From assembly GCA_003988855.1 (NCBI GenBank), contig QYAI01000001.1:496001-560000 (forward strand): a DNA stretch of 64,000 nt, given 5' to 3'. The notes under the pieces are model-generated. The model saw only the letters and a program-made list of their open reading frames with translations, ran no database searches and was not told the DNA's origin. This document shows, one piece after another, positions 10,377-23,150 of this stretch. A program made the position numbers and the translations under genes. This DNA is from Arachnopeziza araneosa. Taxonomy: Eukaryota; Ascomycota; Leotiomycetes; Helotiales; Arachnopezizaceae. Numbering within the stretch: position 1 is the stretch's first letter; the number at the start of each line of letters is the position of its first letter.

Positions 10377-13300
10377 ATGGCTCCTTCCATCTCTGACCGA
10401 GATGGCGACCTGCCGAGGTCTAACGATCAGCCAAAGTCTCACGCCCAAGTCATAAAGTCCCTGCAGAGGGGATCTCGAGCTGCAACATTTGATCCTGGGT
10501 ATGGAGGTGGCGTGCTGCCAAAGACAGCGGCAGAAGGCAATGCTGTGAGAGCAAGACTGCAAGGAATCATCAGATCTATACCGATTGCGAAGCCAAACAC
10601 CTACAGGCACGAGCCTATCGATTACGATAATGAAATCCGGATTCTCAAGATCCTGCACGGCAAGCCAGAAGACAAACTAGAATGCATGCTATTTCCAAGC
10701 GCGCTTGGCGCTTCGTCGACCTCGAAATGTCCCAAGAGCGAATATTGGGCGTTATCATATTGGTGGGGTGATGAGAAGGAAGTCGCAAGCAACAAAATTA
10801 CCATATATCATGAGTACGGTATTCTCAATTGTGGTTCGATCTGGAATCAAGCCCATTGATTCTGCGGAGAGTCAATTCCCGGACGGGAGACAATATGACC
10901 TGATTTAAGCAGCGAGATAGTTTCTCTTTCAGCTTAATCTCGTCTTGCAAATGCCAATAAACCTGTTTGACCGGAATTCCATTCAGTTAAAAAAGTGTAT
11001 GAGAACATCTTACTGACTAGTTTGCAGCTCAGGAGGTCGTGGAAATAGTCAAAGAATGACTGAATTTAATCCCTCGGGATCCTTTCATGTTCGGAACAAT
11101 CTAAAAGCTGCATTATTACAATTTAGAGATCCGGAAGACGATGTAAACGTTTGGGTGGATGCTTTATGCATCGATCAGGCCAACAAGATTGAGAAGAAAG
11201 CCCAGTAAGCCTCAATTTCATCTGAGTGCCGCGTTTATTGGCCGTGTCTCGAAGTCACACTCCTTGATACATTTAAAAGGGATATTGCTGACTGCGCACT
11301 CAAAAGGGTAGCTAGAATGCATGAAGTATACACTCAGTAAGTCGCACAATTCGGCCATCTTGTTAGCTCGTGATTTCTCTATATACACTACTAATAAATA
11401 AATTCCTCCTCTCCCTTCCCAAGTAAAATACTCAGAGGCTAACTTGAGTGCCCAGAGCTGAAAATGTGTGTATTTGGCTAGGAGAAGGTAGAGAAAGGAC
11501 CAAAGAGACGTTCAACTTCCTTAAAGAACTTTTGTACCTCGACGAGCTCGATAGGCTTGTTCTAGAGCCCGTACCTACGGCCAGAAAATGGGCCATGGTA
11601 ATAGATCTCATGACCAATCGATGGTTCAGCCGACGATGGGTTATTCAAGAGCTAGCCCTTTCAAGAAAAGCTAGTATACGTTGGGGAAGTGAGGAGTAAG
11701 GAATCCCAAGGCCTAGAGTTTCCTTCAACCGGTCTGATTCATACGTTCTGGAGCTTCATTACTCAAAACAAATTCGTGTGCTCGTGCGTATACATCACTA
11801 ACCTCTTTTTTAGACTCGAATGGTCAAATTTTGCAGATGCAATCGCGTTGTTCATGACTAAATATGACTTTATCAAACGCACAAGTCTCGATCCAGCAGG
11901 TAAGGCTTATTTTATATGAAATTGCTGCCTTTGGTCTAAGAGCTCCAGGACTCGAGCTATTTCAGGAAGCATATCCCCGCATGTCTTTTGTGGCTCTGCT
12001 CTTGAAATGGATCTGGAGCTTTAATATATCTCATAAATTTACACTGCTAAATAAACTACAGATTATCATAAGGATATTGATGCTCGCGCTCTCGGCGCAA
12101 ACACTATCGTGCACGCTACAACAAATCTATTCCGCAAGTCGCTAACGGGCGAGGTACGGCAGAGACTCTTGCCCTTGGAAATCCTGGTCTCCTCGTTGTT
12201 GTTGGCATTTGAAGCGTCAGAACCTCGCGATACCATATTTGCAGTCCTGACTTTGGCTCAGGATAGTCAATATGCTCAAAATGGTTCACAGGTTGCGGAA
12301 GATCCTCGAATAACTCCAGACTATGACAAAAGTCTATTCGATGTTTACGCTGATTTTATGGACTATTGTATTGAAAAGTCTGAGTCCTTGGACATCTTAT
12401 GTCGATACTGGGCGCCATTGCCTAAGCCGCTCAATCCGCAAGAGGCTCTGAAGCATGGAAATTCTGGCCGTGAGGAAGAGAAAATGCCAACTTGGATTCC
12501 TTTCATAACCGATTCTGCATTCGGGGAGCCTCATGGCGTGCTCGGTGGACGTGTCAATGGAGATAGCTTCGTTGGTGGTGCAGAGCGTAAGGGTCAACAG
12601 ACTTATCATGCCTGTGGTAGTCTGAAGGCATGGGTGAAATTCGGATTGACTGAGGATCACGTTAAATCAACGAGTTCTCTTAAACACTCCAAAACACTTC
12701 CCGCAAACTACAACAAACATCCGAATAATCTTAAAGGTCAAACCTCAAAAACTAGCGAAAGAGATGAAAATCGTCCCTTAAATGGAGCGAGCACGAAGAA
12801 CTCCCACATAAATAATCGTCTAAAACCGCCTCAAAAGTATGACGGCACTCTACAAGTCAAGGGTTTCTGTCTAGATATTGTAGAGGAGGTCTCTGAACGG
12901 GTCAGAGGCTCGGGAATGATACCGGAAGAAGCGTTGACGATGGGTGGTTGGGTCCATCGAAATGCGCCAGATCCTTCCCAGGATGTTTCCGATCAATTAT
13001 GGCGGACATTGGTGGCGGATCGTGGCCCGGATGGAAGAAGCGCCCCTGGGTGGTATCGTCGAACTTGCCAAGAATGTCTCCAGCATACTGACAGAGCTGG
13101 GGATCTTGATATTGAAAAGTTGCAAAAGAAAGCGAACCCTGCGACACCCACTACAATGATAACACTTCTCGAGCGAATGCAACAGATTGTTTGGGGGCGG
13201 AGATTTTTCAAAACGGAAGGAAATCCCTCTAAAAATGAGGAGGCTCTTTTCGGTCTGGGTTCCAAGGAGATTAGGAGGGGAGATATGATCTGTATTCTGT

Positions 13301-13473
13301 TTGGGTGTAGTGTGCCCGTAGTCTTGCGCAAGGTTTCTGAGGGTGGGAACCAGCAGTATAAGTTCATCGGTGAGTGTTATGTGCACGGCATGATGGACGG
13401 TGAAGCGGTCCTTCCAGGCCCGCCAAGGAAGAGTTATATGGGGAAGAAAGTCAATATATATAAGCTGTGCTAA
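10377..13473 (+). CDS. HET-domain (heterokaryon incompatibility) protein
   Basis: Six exons: 10377..10813, 11028..11204, 11307..11336, 11456..11695, 11814..11899 and 12062..13473. Phases close to give 793 residues. The HET domain is split over the first exons, with YWALSYWWGDE (about residue 123), WVDALCIDQ (about residue 190), CIWLGEG and the WFSRRWVIQE block. Downstream is the common HET-protein segment FEASEPRDTIFAVL, then a Ser/Lys-rich linker and a C-terminal region with the RRGDMICILFG motif. HET-domain proteins trigger cell death after fusion of incompatible hyphae, but most members are uncharacterised. Introns 1 (214 nt) and 5 (162 nt) are long for this window. An extra small exon inside intron 5 is possible, but direct joining gives the conserved protein. 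Confidence 0.85.
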
Positions 13474-15281
13474 TGGTAATACGATCATGTCGTGTGTATA
13501 AAACAGCTGTATTTCTCATATACTTTGCAGTCCTTTCCCATACCTAAAATCAATTTTATTATTGCAGGTCCTACGAAATGGCTACCGTTTCGTTTTAGAG
13601 GTTTGAAATGATGGCTGTAGTCGACAAAGATTTGACTTCCTTATCAAGGCCTCTTATTTACATGAAAGAGGCAAGCGTAAGAGCTGCAGTGAGAAGTGAA
13701 ATCAAGGCTTGATACGAGATACGTTCAATGGCCTAACACAATCAGGAAACCGATCATGGCTGCGATGATGCTGTCCGAGTTCTTTTTCCTCTTCTGGTAA
13801 ATGACGTTCGACTTCAGCTTCTGTGGATCGAGCTAGCAGCTCAGCCTCCTCGTGACAGTGGTACTTTTGATCCTGACTTGGCAGGGAAGAAAAATGTAGG
13901 CAACTGAGAAACTGACACTACAGCACTAGTCGTATTACAAATGGCATGGCGTTGGCAATTCTTGCTGAAAGGCATACAAAAGGTTAATCTGTGCGTGACT
14001 ACGCGAATCTTCAGATGGATATGTTGACTTTTTCAGCTCCCATCAACGTCACAAGACTGAGAGCAGCAATTCGGAACGCTGGCAATCTTGGAAGATACGC
14101 AAAGGGCATGGATGTTGGTGGCAATGAGGTCGGTCCAGTTCTTGGGAGTTGCGAAGCCTGTGGCAAGGAAGCGAGGATGAGAGAGCGATGAAAGCCGACT
14201 TACGAGCCTTCATGTATATCATTTCCCTCGGTTGAGTAGCGGTGACGGAGTTGTGGCGAGACAGCCTTTAGAGCACTAGAGTCACGACCTATAGCTTAGA
14301 AAATTGCAGCCCGCTGTATATTTTCAACTTCTTGGCTATCTGGTGATAGTCACTTGGGGTTGAAACAGAGCCTCGACTAAGGCAGCATGGAAGGAAGGCT
14401 TCCTTTTATTTCAGGCATGTTATCTCTAACAGTCTGAACCTGCCGGAGACGTGCGAGAAGTAAGATGATTGCTGCAAGGAAAGTGCATGTTTGAATGCGT
14501 GGCTGCGACTCTCATTCGCGAGTTTCCTGGCAAGATCTTGGTGGCTGTGTCTGCATGCTTGACGGCGGGGTGATGGCCATGCCTGTTGCGCCCGACCATC
14601 GACAGGACAAGGCCGAAGTTGTGTCTGCCAAGTGGTGACCTGAGCAGAGGATCTTCTGAGAACTTCTCTGCCTACCAATCTGCCCTCAAATCGGGTGGGT
14701 TACTTGGAATTGACGCTGAACCATCCAGGAGGCCGGGGTAAAAGGCTGAGTTATAGACGAGGTTGCTCCTTCATATCGAGGCGCATAGCGGAATCCCTCA
14801 GAGCAGAAGGCTGTCGGATAGACCAGTTCAGCCCTGTGTCTTTGATGAGGATCTCTCTGCTGGTCTGGCGTCAGGCTTGCCTTTGGTTGCCTCGTGAAGG
14901 GTGAAGGGTGAAGGGTGAAGGGTGAAGGGCATCGTGAGGGAGACGATGCTATCAGTGCGGATCATGAGCTGGACTGTGCGTGGAGTAGCAAGGGCAAAAT
15001 CTCACGCTGCGCACAGCCCCGCTGAGTCTTGTCTCACAATACAGCCGCCCTCGCATTCGCAAAAAGCCTCCTTTACATCTGTTTTCTGCCTCGCAGTGAG
15101 TCGTGGATGAGTCTCTCTGTGCCATTCTTCACCATGACTCTCGACTGGTATATCTTTTAGAAGAGGCGGCGATTCCCCTAAAGCTACCACATTGCGTCTC
15201 GACTATTTACCGCGCGAATGAGTGGGGACCACAAACCTTCAGCCGCAAGACAGCTATCAACACACGCCAGAAGACCTCACC
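13474..15281. other. Gene-free 1.8 kb
   Basis: Only short, isolated open frames without splice-linked partners or recognisable motifs. It includes the heptamer array at 14894-14928 and the promoter of the next gene. Confidence 0.5.
14894..14928. repeat. Five-copy 7-bp tandem repeat (GTGAAGG)
   Basis: Five perfect GTGAAGG heptamers in a row, about 350 bases upstream of the start codon at 15282. Confidence 0.9.
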
Positions 15282-16314
15282 ATGGCATCCTATGTAGAGG
15301 CAATTACCTTAACCGAAACAGACACCGGGGACTTTGATCCCAAAATCTCCCAGAAGGCCGTCTACAAGTATTACGATTCAAAATATAGCGACGACGCTCA
15401 AGGCATCTACTCTGAGGAATGGAAATTTCGCATCTTGCAATGGCACAAGGATGCCGTTGATAAGAGCGCAGACGGCCTCAAGAGCAAGGAATCTCTTGAC
15501 ACATTGGAATTCGGCTCCTTCTTCTTGTCGCATCCTATCGCCGCATTCTCCCTCTGGCAAGTTCTCCAGGCTTGCTACGAATTGGATCGAGCCGTGTGCG
15601 GTACCACGGATCGCGACTTGAAAGAGATTAAGAGCTGGCAACAAGACCCTCCTTTTCATTACCTTAGGGATGACCGTGTTCAATTCAGATGGAAAGCCTC
15701 GCTTGAGGATCTGAAAGACCGTATCAAGAACCAAGACATCAACATCGATATAAAACAAGAACCATGGGAGTTACGAATGTACGATATTCTTCTAGGGGTG
15801 GAGCGATTTGAAGATTCATTCGCCGTGTTGAAAGAAAACTTCGAAGATAATCTCCCCGGAGAAGAATGTGCGGATTGGATGATCGATCGAATCGACGAAG
15901 ACATCGGAAAGCGATTCGCGATGATCACTGACCTGCTCGAATTCAAGGAACACGAATTAGCTGGTCTTCGCCCTGCTGAGGTGACAGAAATCAGCCTTCC
16001 TTGTGAGCATATTTGGATGTTGTTACTTTGAATTCTACTGACTGCATCAAGTGAGGTCTGCTCCACAATATACAGAGGCTCCTCCTCCACCGAAATATAA
16101 ACGAACGTGGACGAGAAGGAGTCAAAATCAAAACCAAAACTTGACACTCGATACTTCTAATCCAGCATGTAAGAATCTTTCCTCCCCATGTACATGTCGT
16201 GTTTCTAACTTCTACGAAGCCAAATCTCGGTTCGGCTTCAAGTCTGGGATCGACGTAATAAAAGTCAAATACCGAAAAAACAAGGAGTTTGTCAAGTCGC
16301 TCAGTCAAAGATAA
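15282..16314 (+). CDS. Unidentified fungal protein
   Basis: Two clear exons, 15282..16002 and 16052..16314. The start at 15282 has a strong CACCATGG context, although the frame is open further upstream. The product is acidic and rich in Trp, Tyr and Asp/Glu in its first 240 residues. It then has a short Pro run and a basic Gln/Asn-rich tail. I see no signal peptide, membrane segment or named domain. A possible second intron at 16169-16219 (GTAAGA donor, CTAAC branch, GAAG acceptor) is 51 nt, so the frame stays open whether or not it is removed. Function unknown. Confidence 0.65.
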
Positions 16315-16868
16315 TACTGAGCTGGAGACAAAGACCGAGCACATTTTTAACTTCTTGTATATCCGTAATTTTTAGTGCTACTTAAATTAGCATGGTGTTT
16401 GGGTGTTGATCTGGGCACGCACCTTGGAGGCTCACCAAGGGATGACGAAGCCCATGGCATTGTGTTGATTTCTCTTAGAAGATCACGTAAATAATCTCTG
16501 TAAACAATTTAAAATACTTCAATCAGCCGCGAGCGCCAAGATGGCATGTCTAATTCTCGTTGGGCACTTTCTGCTGACAGATGCTAGGTTAGTACCTTTG
16601 TTGGTATGAGGAAGGGGATATTCGAGATGTACTGCGGAATCATGAATTCTGAGTGAATTTGACGAGGAGCTCGATAGTCTACTTTCATTTCGGGTGATAT
16701 CTCTAATCTCCTCACGGGGAAAGGATCTACCAAGGTGTTGCACATTCAATAAACTGCTGGGAGCCATCCGTTTGATTTGGCAATTCAACAGCGACTTCTG
16801 AGAAATCAAGGCGAGCACAGGACATAATCTCGCGGAGTCATAGATTCAAAATATCTGGCGGTATCAGA
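16315..16868. other. Intergenic, convergent 3' ends
   Basis: About 550 bases between converging genes. A 99-codon minus-strand frame (16519-16818) shows no domain and no splice partner. Confidence 0.5.
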
Positions 16869-18038
16869 TCAGGGATAGATTCTCTTTCCAAGCACAAATG
16901 TTTCCTGCACCTGTCCCTCGTCGCTCAACACCACAAAGTCACCGCGCCTTCCTGGTTCTAGCTTTCCTCGGTCTCTCAGCCCTACCGCATCAGCCACGTT
17001 CTCAGTCACACACCTCACTGCCTCTTCAAGCGTAATCCCCGCCCAAGCCTTCAGGTTTCGCACGCACTCGTCCAAGCCAATACACGTCCCGATCAAGGTA
17101 TCAGTCCCCTCGATGGTAACTTGATTCCCTTTCTTGACTTGGTTGAACGGTATCTGCGCGTGGCCTGGATAGACACCATCGGGCAGGCCAGACATCTCTA
17201 TTGAGTCCGTAATGAGGATGCAGTGTGAAGGCGAGGAGCGGTAAGCGAGCGAGATGATGTTGGGATGTAGATGTATCCCATCGGCGATGACGGAATAGTA
17301 AGGCGGGTGAGAACTCGAGATCAGACCAGCCAGACCCGGCTCTCGGTGGTGGAGAGGGCTCATGGCGTTAAACGTGTGCGTGAGGAGGTTGGCGCCGGCC
17401 TGCAGGCCAGCTGCGCCTTGCTCGATGGTAGCCGCAGAATGACCCATCGAGACGCTGATTCCGTACTCTTTTAAGCGCGTGATATGCTCCAGGGCACCCG
17501 GTAATTCTGGGGCAAGGGTGAGAACCCTGATGCTTTTTTTTAGATTGTCTTCCCCGTAGATGGTCCCCAGTGACGCGTTGTTGGGAATATGCATGTTGGC
17601 TGCATCATGAGCTCCTTTCTTAGAAGGAGCAAGGAATGGACCTTCGACATGTGCTCCGAGCACGGAAGCGCCGCTCATTGAGTCTTCTGGTGCAAGGAAA
17701 GGTAAGGCTTGCTTGAAGACCTCGTTTGACACCGTGGGGATGGTTGGATAGAACCCAGTCACGCCTGTAGAGGGGAGATAGTTGGCAAGCTTCCTGACAC
17801 CGGCTTGATAAGCGTCTGGAGTTGAATAATGCGCAAAATGAAAACCTAGGGCGCCGTTTATTTGCAATTCTAGAAAGCCAGGGGCGACTATAGCGTTCTT
17901 GAGGTCTACTGTTGTTGTGTTGGGAGGTAGTGGTGAGTTGGGGATGATTAGGCCCTCTGAAGAGAGCGTAAGAGGCTCGGAGACGAGGCCTCCAGATACA
18001 CAGAGACGACAGTTGACAAAATGCGTCGCTGCTTCCAT
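16869..18038 (-). CDS. nagA: N-acetylglucosamine-6-phosphate deacetylase
   Basis: A single exon of 389 residues, read from the ATG at 18038; the frame also extends to 18134, but the added 32 residues do not belong to the family. The enzyme removes acetate from GlcNAc-6-phosphate during amino-sugar breakdown. Amidohydrolase features are visible: HVEGPFL (about residues 130-136) with the metal-binding Glu, MGHSAA (about 198-203), HTFNAMSPLHHR (about 221-232), IADGIHLHP (about 248) and ITDSIEMSG (about 280) with the catalytic Asp. The HxH near the N-terminus of other amidohydrolases is replaced by ELQINGALG, which is usual in this family. Other GlcNAc genes (kinase, deaminase) are not next to it. 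Confidence 0.93.
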   Translation of the reverse strand: MEAATHFVNCRLCVSGGLVSEPLTLSSEGLIIPNSPLPPNTTTVDLKNAIVAPGFLELQINGALGFHFAHYSTPDAYQAGVRKLANYLPSTGVTGFYPTIPTVSNEVFKQALPFLAPEDSMSGASVLGAHVEGPFLAPSKKGAHDAANMHIPNNASLGTIYGEDNLKKSIRVLTLAPELPGALEHITRLKEYGISVSMGHSAATIEQGAAGLQAGANLLTHTFNAMSPLHHREPGLAGLISSSHPPYYSVIADGIHLHPNIISLAYRSSPSHCILITDSIEMSGLPDGVYPGHAQIPFNQVKKGNQVTIEGTDTLIGTCIGLDECVRNLKAWAGITLEEAVRCVTENVADAVGLRDRGKLEPGRRGDFVVLSDEGQVQETFVLGKRIYP

Positions 18039-18734
18039 GCTGGAGAGTAGGCAGTTTTCTTTGATATAATTATTGGGGACTATATCTCGCAGATGCCTAG
18101 AATAGAAGAGAATTGACAAGGACCATGATATCAAAACAATAAAATGGCTCAGAAGCAGAGAAGGTACCGGAAGCAGATATCAAGAAAGATTAAAACATAT
18201 AGGCTCCTATTGTTGAATAGGTATCATAGGTAACGTCGCAGAGACGAAATATAAGTGCAGGAGAGCGGTGTTGTTGCATCTTACCCCAGATTTGGGGGCT
18301 GCAGGGGTCTCTCGCTTCCGTGAGACACATGGCAGGGGCTGAGAATAGGAGCTCGACTCCGTCATGATGCCAACCCTCCACCACCTTGATTGGTCTTGGA
18401 TTGCAAAACATCAATGGGATTGATAGCACACAAATCTTGCTAATCTTCTTTGAGCCTTCCCTGTTGTCTTTCACGGGAAATTTCCAAGCCACTGGAGCAA
18501 CAACCACACCTATGCCAAGCTAGCTCGAGGCATGACATCATAGGTAAGTTGGACTCCACCGCGTCAAGCTTGAAAGCACTTGGTGTACTACTTTTGTTTC
18601 TCCTCCATCTCTCTCATCTAGCTCTCCGTTTGCCGTTCTTCTCTCCTTCATCTGTGTTTGAATCAATTGAGACGCTCAGTCCATTCAACCGTGCTGATCG
18701 CTCATCCTGCCCATGTTATAATCTGCACCTTATC
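18039..18734. promoter_or_regulatory. Divergent promoter of nagA and the Mug190-like gene
   Basis: About 700 bases upstream of both genes, with a pyrimidine-rich stretch near 18590-18660 before the plus-strand start. No coding exon is supported. Confidence 0.5.
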
Positions 18735-21700
18735 ATGTCGAATGACCATAAGGTTGGCCCTGGAGGCCACTACTCCGGGAAAAACCCTATCCCCAATATC
18801 CAGAAGTTTATCGAAGGTCTTGACAAAGACAAAAAACAACGAGATGCAAAAATCAACGAACAATCGAACGGTAAGGCAGGCAGTGATGTGAAAGATCACA
18901 AACCAGGTCAACCAGCTGGTGTTGCTGGCACGCAAAAAACAGTTACAGATCCAGTTACTGGAAATCAGGTTCAGATTGAAGATGTGAATGCAGATTTCAT
19001 GAAGGCCGTTGACGATCCACAAGTATGTGCCTAGCATCTTTGGATTCTTCTCAAGCTGATGATCTGGTAGCTTTCGGTACCAAATGCTAATATTGGCAAA
19101 CATGCAACCATCAAGACCGAAGCTCACCAATCAGGTGAAGAATATCGAAGAACTCAAGATATTACCGCACCACCTGACCCGGTTCAAGAGGGAAGCACAT
19201 CTGATGTTCCAATACATGGGGAAAAGACAAATATACTCTTCCATCCAACACCCTCAACCAGTTATGAACCGATGTACGAGGCACTAGAGACGAGGACTAC
19301 AGTTCTATGTATTGCCGTTCTAGTCGCAATTGTCGTCCTAGGTAAGATGTTTGGCGGAGCTCTCTTCGGACTCATTCCGTTAGGCATGTGCGTTGCATCA
19401 GGAATCTACCTATGGATGAAAGATCTCGTCACCCAAGGCCGTGCCCATGAATGGCAAAGCGAGAAAGAACGTGGTCAGACAGCTACAACGAATCTCATAC
19501 CCGAGTCGGTGGAATGGATGAACACCTTCCTCGGCGTTATGTGGGGACTGATTGATCCGGACATGTTTGTGGGTGTGGCCGACACCCTTGAAGACGTCAT
19601 GCAGGCTTCAGTGCCTGGCGTTATTGAGAACGTTCGAGTTGCTGAGATCAACCAAGGAAACAATCCTTTCCGAATCCTGAGTTTACGAGCCCTACCTGAT
19701 GAACATGTCAAAGAATTGAAGGATGACATTCATCAACAGAATGAGAAGAACAAGGACCCGCAGGAGCTCGCTGCTGATGAAGAAGGTGGAGACTATTATA
19801 ATCTTGAGTGCTCCTTTGCTTATCACGCCAAACCTGGAACTAGTACATCCGCCAGAGCGAAGAATATGCATATGCAATTGGTATTCTATCTTGGAATCAA
19901 GGGACTATTTGGGGTTCCACTACCAATCTTTGTCGAGCTGCAAGGTCTTGTTGGAACCGTTCGTTTACGACTCCAACTGTCTCCAGAGCCTCCGTTCCTG
20001 AAGGCTCTAACTTTCACGCTCATGGGTCTCCCCAAGGTCCAAGCAGGCTGTGTGCCGATGCTTGAGACAGGAGTCAATATTTTGAACCTACCACTTATTT
20101 CCAACTTCGTTAATTACGCAATTGCTGCTGCGGCAAATGAGTATGTTGCACCAAAATCCATGACTCTCGACATGGGTAAGATGCTCCAGGGTGACGATGT
20201 CCAAAAAGATGTTGAAGCTCTCGGAGTACTTTGGATCAGGATACACAAGGCAGTAGGTCTCAGTAAACAAGATCGACGCGGCAGCAAGGGAGGCGGAAGC
20301 GACCCGTATATCACTGTCAGTTTCTCAAAGTATGGCAAGCCAATGTATTGTACTCGCGTCATCCAGGACGACCTGAACCCTGTGTGGGAGGAGACATGTG
20401 CTCTATTAGTCACTCCGGATCTGATAAAAGCCGACGAACAGCTTTCTATGGAATTATGGGACTCAGATCGCTCAACCTCGGATGATGTCGTTGGAAAGGT
20501 TGAGCTTTCTATGCAGAAAATGATCCAACATCCAGGCAAGATGTATCCTCAAATATCGAAACTTCGTGGTATGGATGAAGATAGCTCTATGCCAGGGGAA
20601 CTTCACTGGGAAGTTGGTTACTTCGGCAAGCCTCAATTTCGTCCTGCTCTTAGAACTCATGGAAAGGATATCAATCTTCCAGTTGAGCTTAGAGATAAGG
20701 AGGAACTTGCTGATGACAAGGGCACGATTGATAATGCTACTGAGGATGCTGTAGTACACACTCCACCTGACCCGCTCTGGCCAAGTGGTGTCTGCAGTGT
20801 CATCATTCATCAGATTGTGAATCTGGAATTGGAAAATATCAAAGGCAGTGATGGAAAACGCAAAGGTAGAGAGTATGAACCCGCTCAAGAGAGTGGTGAG
20901 AATAAGGAAGAGGAGAACAAGAAACTACCCAGCAGTTACTGTACTATTCTTTTTAACGATGAGCTTGTGAGTTACATCTTTACTCTCGATTCTAACTATT
21001 AACAACCTTGAAGGTCTACCGTACACGTACAAAGGTTGTTAGCAGCAAACCGATCTTCAATGCTGGTACAGAACGATTCATGCGAGACTGGAGATCCGGT
21101 ATTGTTACTGTCACGGTTCGTGATCAGCGGATGAGACAACATGACCCAATTCTTGGCGTAGTACCACTCAAGTTATCTGATATCCTTCAGACCAGTTCTC
21201 AAGTAACTCGTTGGTATCCTCTTGACGGTGGTGTTGGCTTTGGCCGTATTCGAATCTCAGTTCTTTTCCGCAGTGTTGAGACTCGTCTGCCACCCCAACA
21301 ATTAGGCTGGGATGTTGGCACTTTCGAGTTCACCTCGGATAAAATCCTAGCTACTAGTTACACCTCCAATGCCAAACTCAAGATGCGTACTGGTGGCAGT
21401 TCGGGCAAAATCTCACGGGTCCAATGTAGAAAGACCGACGAAGGGGATGGTATCTTCTGGGACATAGCCAAGAAGGATGGAAAGAACAATGTCCGCCTTC
21501 CAGTTCGTTATCGCTACCGTGCTCCAGTTGTCTTTGAATTCCATACAGCGAACAAACGTGCTGCCGATGCTTATGCTATCATCTGGCTCCATCACCTGGA
21601 GGACAATAAAGAAGAGGATATCAGTATTCCTATATGGAAGACCGACAAAGGAATGAGATTGACTCAAAATTATATTACCGAAGAGAATTTCAAGGATATT

Positions 21701-22588
21701 CCAGATCTTCAAGTTGAAGAAATCGGACGCCTTCAATTCCGAGGTCGTTTTAAGGCGGGAACAGATGAAGACCACGCAGCTTTTGTAACTGATAATGGTA
21801 CGTTTTTCATCTTCATTCCGCGGGTTCTATGTAGTCAAGATGTGGACAAGCGTTCCAAACGGATTTGGTACCCCTTCTCATCGATTTCGGCATCTCAAAC
21901 CATTAGAAGAGCCTCTACTGACGTACTGTTAGATTCCCGCGAGACTCAAGAAACCTGGGAAGCTTGTCACTCCGAGGGCGTTCGAGCAACGATTGTGACA
22001 AAGGAGATGCCACCCGCGGTCCAAGCATTACATGATCAGTCGCTCACTCAAGGTCGAGACGTTCTGTCTCAAGCTGATGAAAAGGAGAAGCAGAAGTGGC
22101 TAAGCAAAGACGGTACTGATTGGAGTGGTGCATTTGGACAGGATCCCGCAAAAATTGCTAGTTTAAAGGGAGCGAGAAGAACTAATGGCGAAGGTAGCAC
22201 CGAAGCTCCTCTGAACGAAAACACGAGTAATGACACAAATGAAGACGATGATGACGACGACGACGAAGATGATGATGATGATGGTTCGGACTCGGACTCA
22301 AGTGACCTTGGTCTTCACGATGCTTCAAACGATAGCAAGTACAATGGAAACGCAAATGGCCAAGAGAATGGTGAATCTGGTTCAAGTCACGGGAAGAATC
22401 CGATTAGTCAGATCAAGGACTACAACCAGAGTAAGAAAGGTTTGCATAGGAAGCAGAGGGGGTTGATGCAGTGGAAACCTATGCGAAACCTGGCTTTTGC
22501 AAAGGACGAGGCAAAATTTGCAATACGGAGAACTCTCAAGAAAGGTAGTTTGCAGGGGAGAGAACCAGATGTCGAGACTGAGACGTGA
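18735..22588 (+). CDS. Mug190/tricalbin-like SMP- and C2-domain protein
   Basis: Three exons, 18735..19022, 19071..20966 and 21014..22588, giving 1252 residues. After a polar N-terminus, two adjacent hydrophobic segments (about residues 170-215) anchor the protein. An SMP-type lipid-binding region follows (from about residue 245, starting at SVEWMNTFLGVMWG). A C2 domain comes next, with Ca-loop-like SDPYITV and DSDRSTSDDVVG. A second C2-like region spans the second intron. The C-terminus has a run of Asp/Glu (22238-22285) and a basic tail. Proteins of this architecture tether the ER to other membranes and move lipids. The closest named family I recall is fission yeast Mug190, and orthology is inferred from architecture. 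Confidence 0.82.
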
Positions 22589-23150
22589 AGAGGTGGAAGG
22601 CTATTCTTTACGAAATTGCATTCAGGAGTTTGGAAAAAAAATTTCATTTTTGGCGGTGAATTTGATGCTAGCATGAGCATGTTATGTAAAACAATGGATT
22701 GTTTCTCAACTGAACAATTTATTTTGCAAATAGATAAAGGAGTAGAAGAAAGTATCTTGACCTTGACCTGCTGCTTGCATCATCATAGATATCGGAAAAG
22801 TTCAAATATGGAAATAGAGAAAAGGCGCAGTAAGTTTAAGAGATATCTCAAGCTACCTGGAACCATTCGTTGGACAACACCTGGAGAAGATTATCGTAAT
22901 TCCAGTAAGGATCTTTATTCAGTTGCAGACTTTCTTTGTTTATCCTTTCTCTCTAGTTCTAACCTCCAAACGAGCAGATACGAGAGTTCCTTTGTCATAG
23001 TTATCAGCTAAGAGTGAATACTTCACTCTTAAAACATATCTTCCTCTCACGTTGGTCTAATTCACCCTTTACCATGTCGTACATCTTGCAACTTCGTCAG
23101 CTCTGCAGCTTATACAACCATAAAAACTACAACACAAGACCCCATTCGCT
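22589..23150. other. Intergenic between tandem genes
   Basis: 3' flank of the Mug190-like gene and promoter of the F-box gene. A 131-codon plus-strand frame (22616-23011) looks like UTR read-through without domain content. Confidence 0.5.

Noticed and set aside
11900..12061. Extra small exon inside HET intron 5
   Set aside because: The frame there is open in places, but direct joining gives the conserved order of the HET protein and correct phase.
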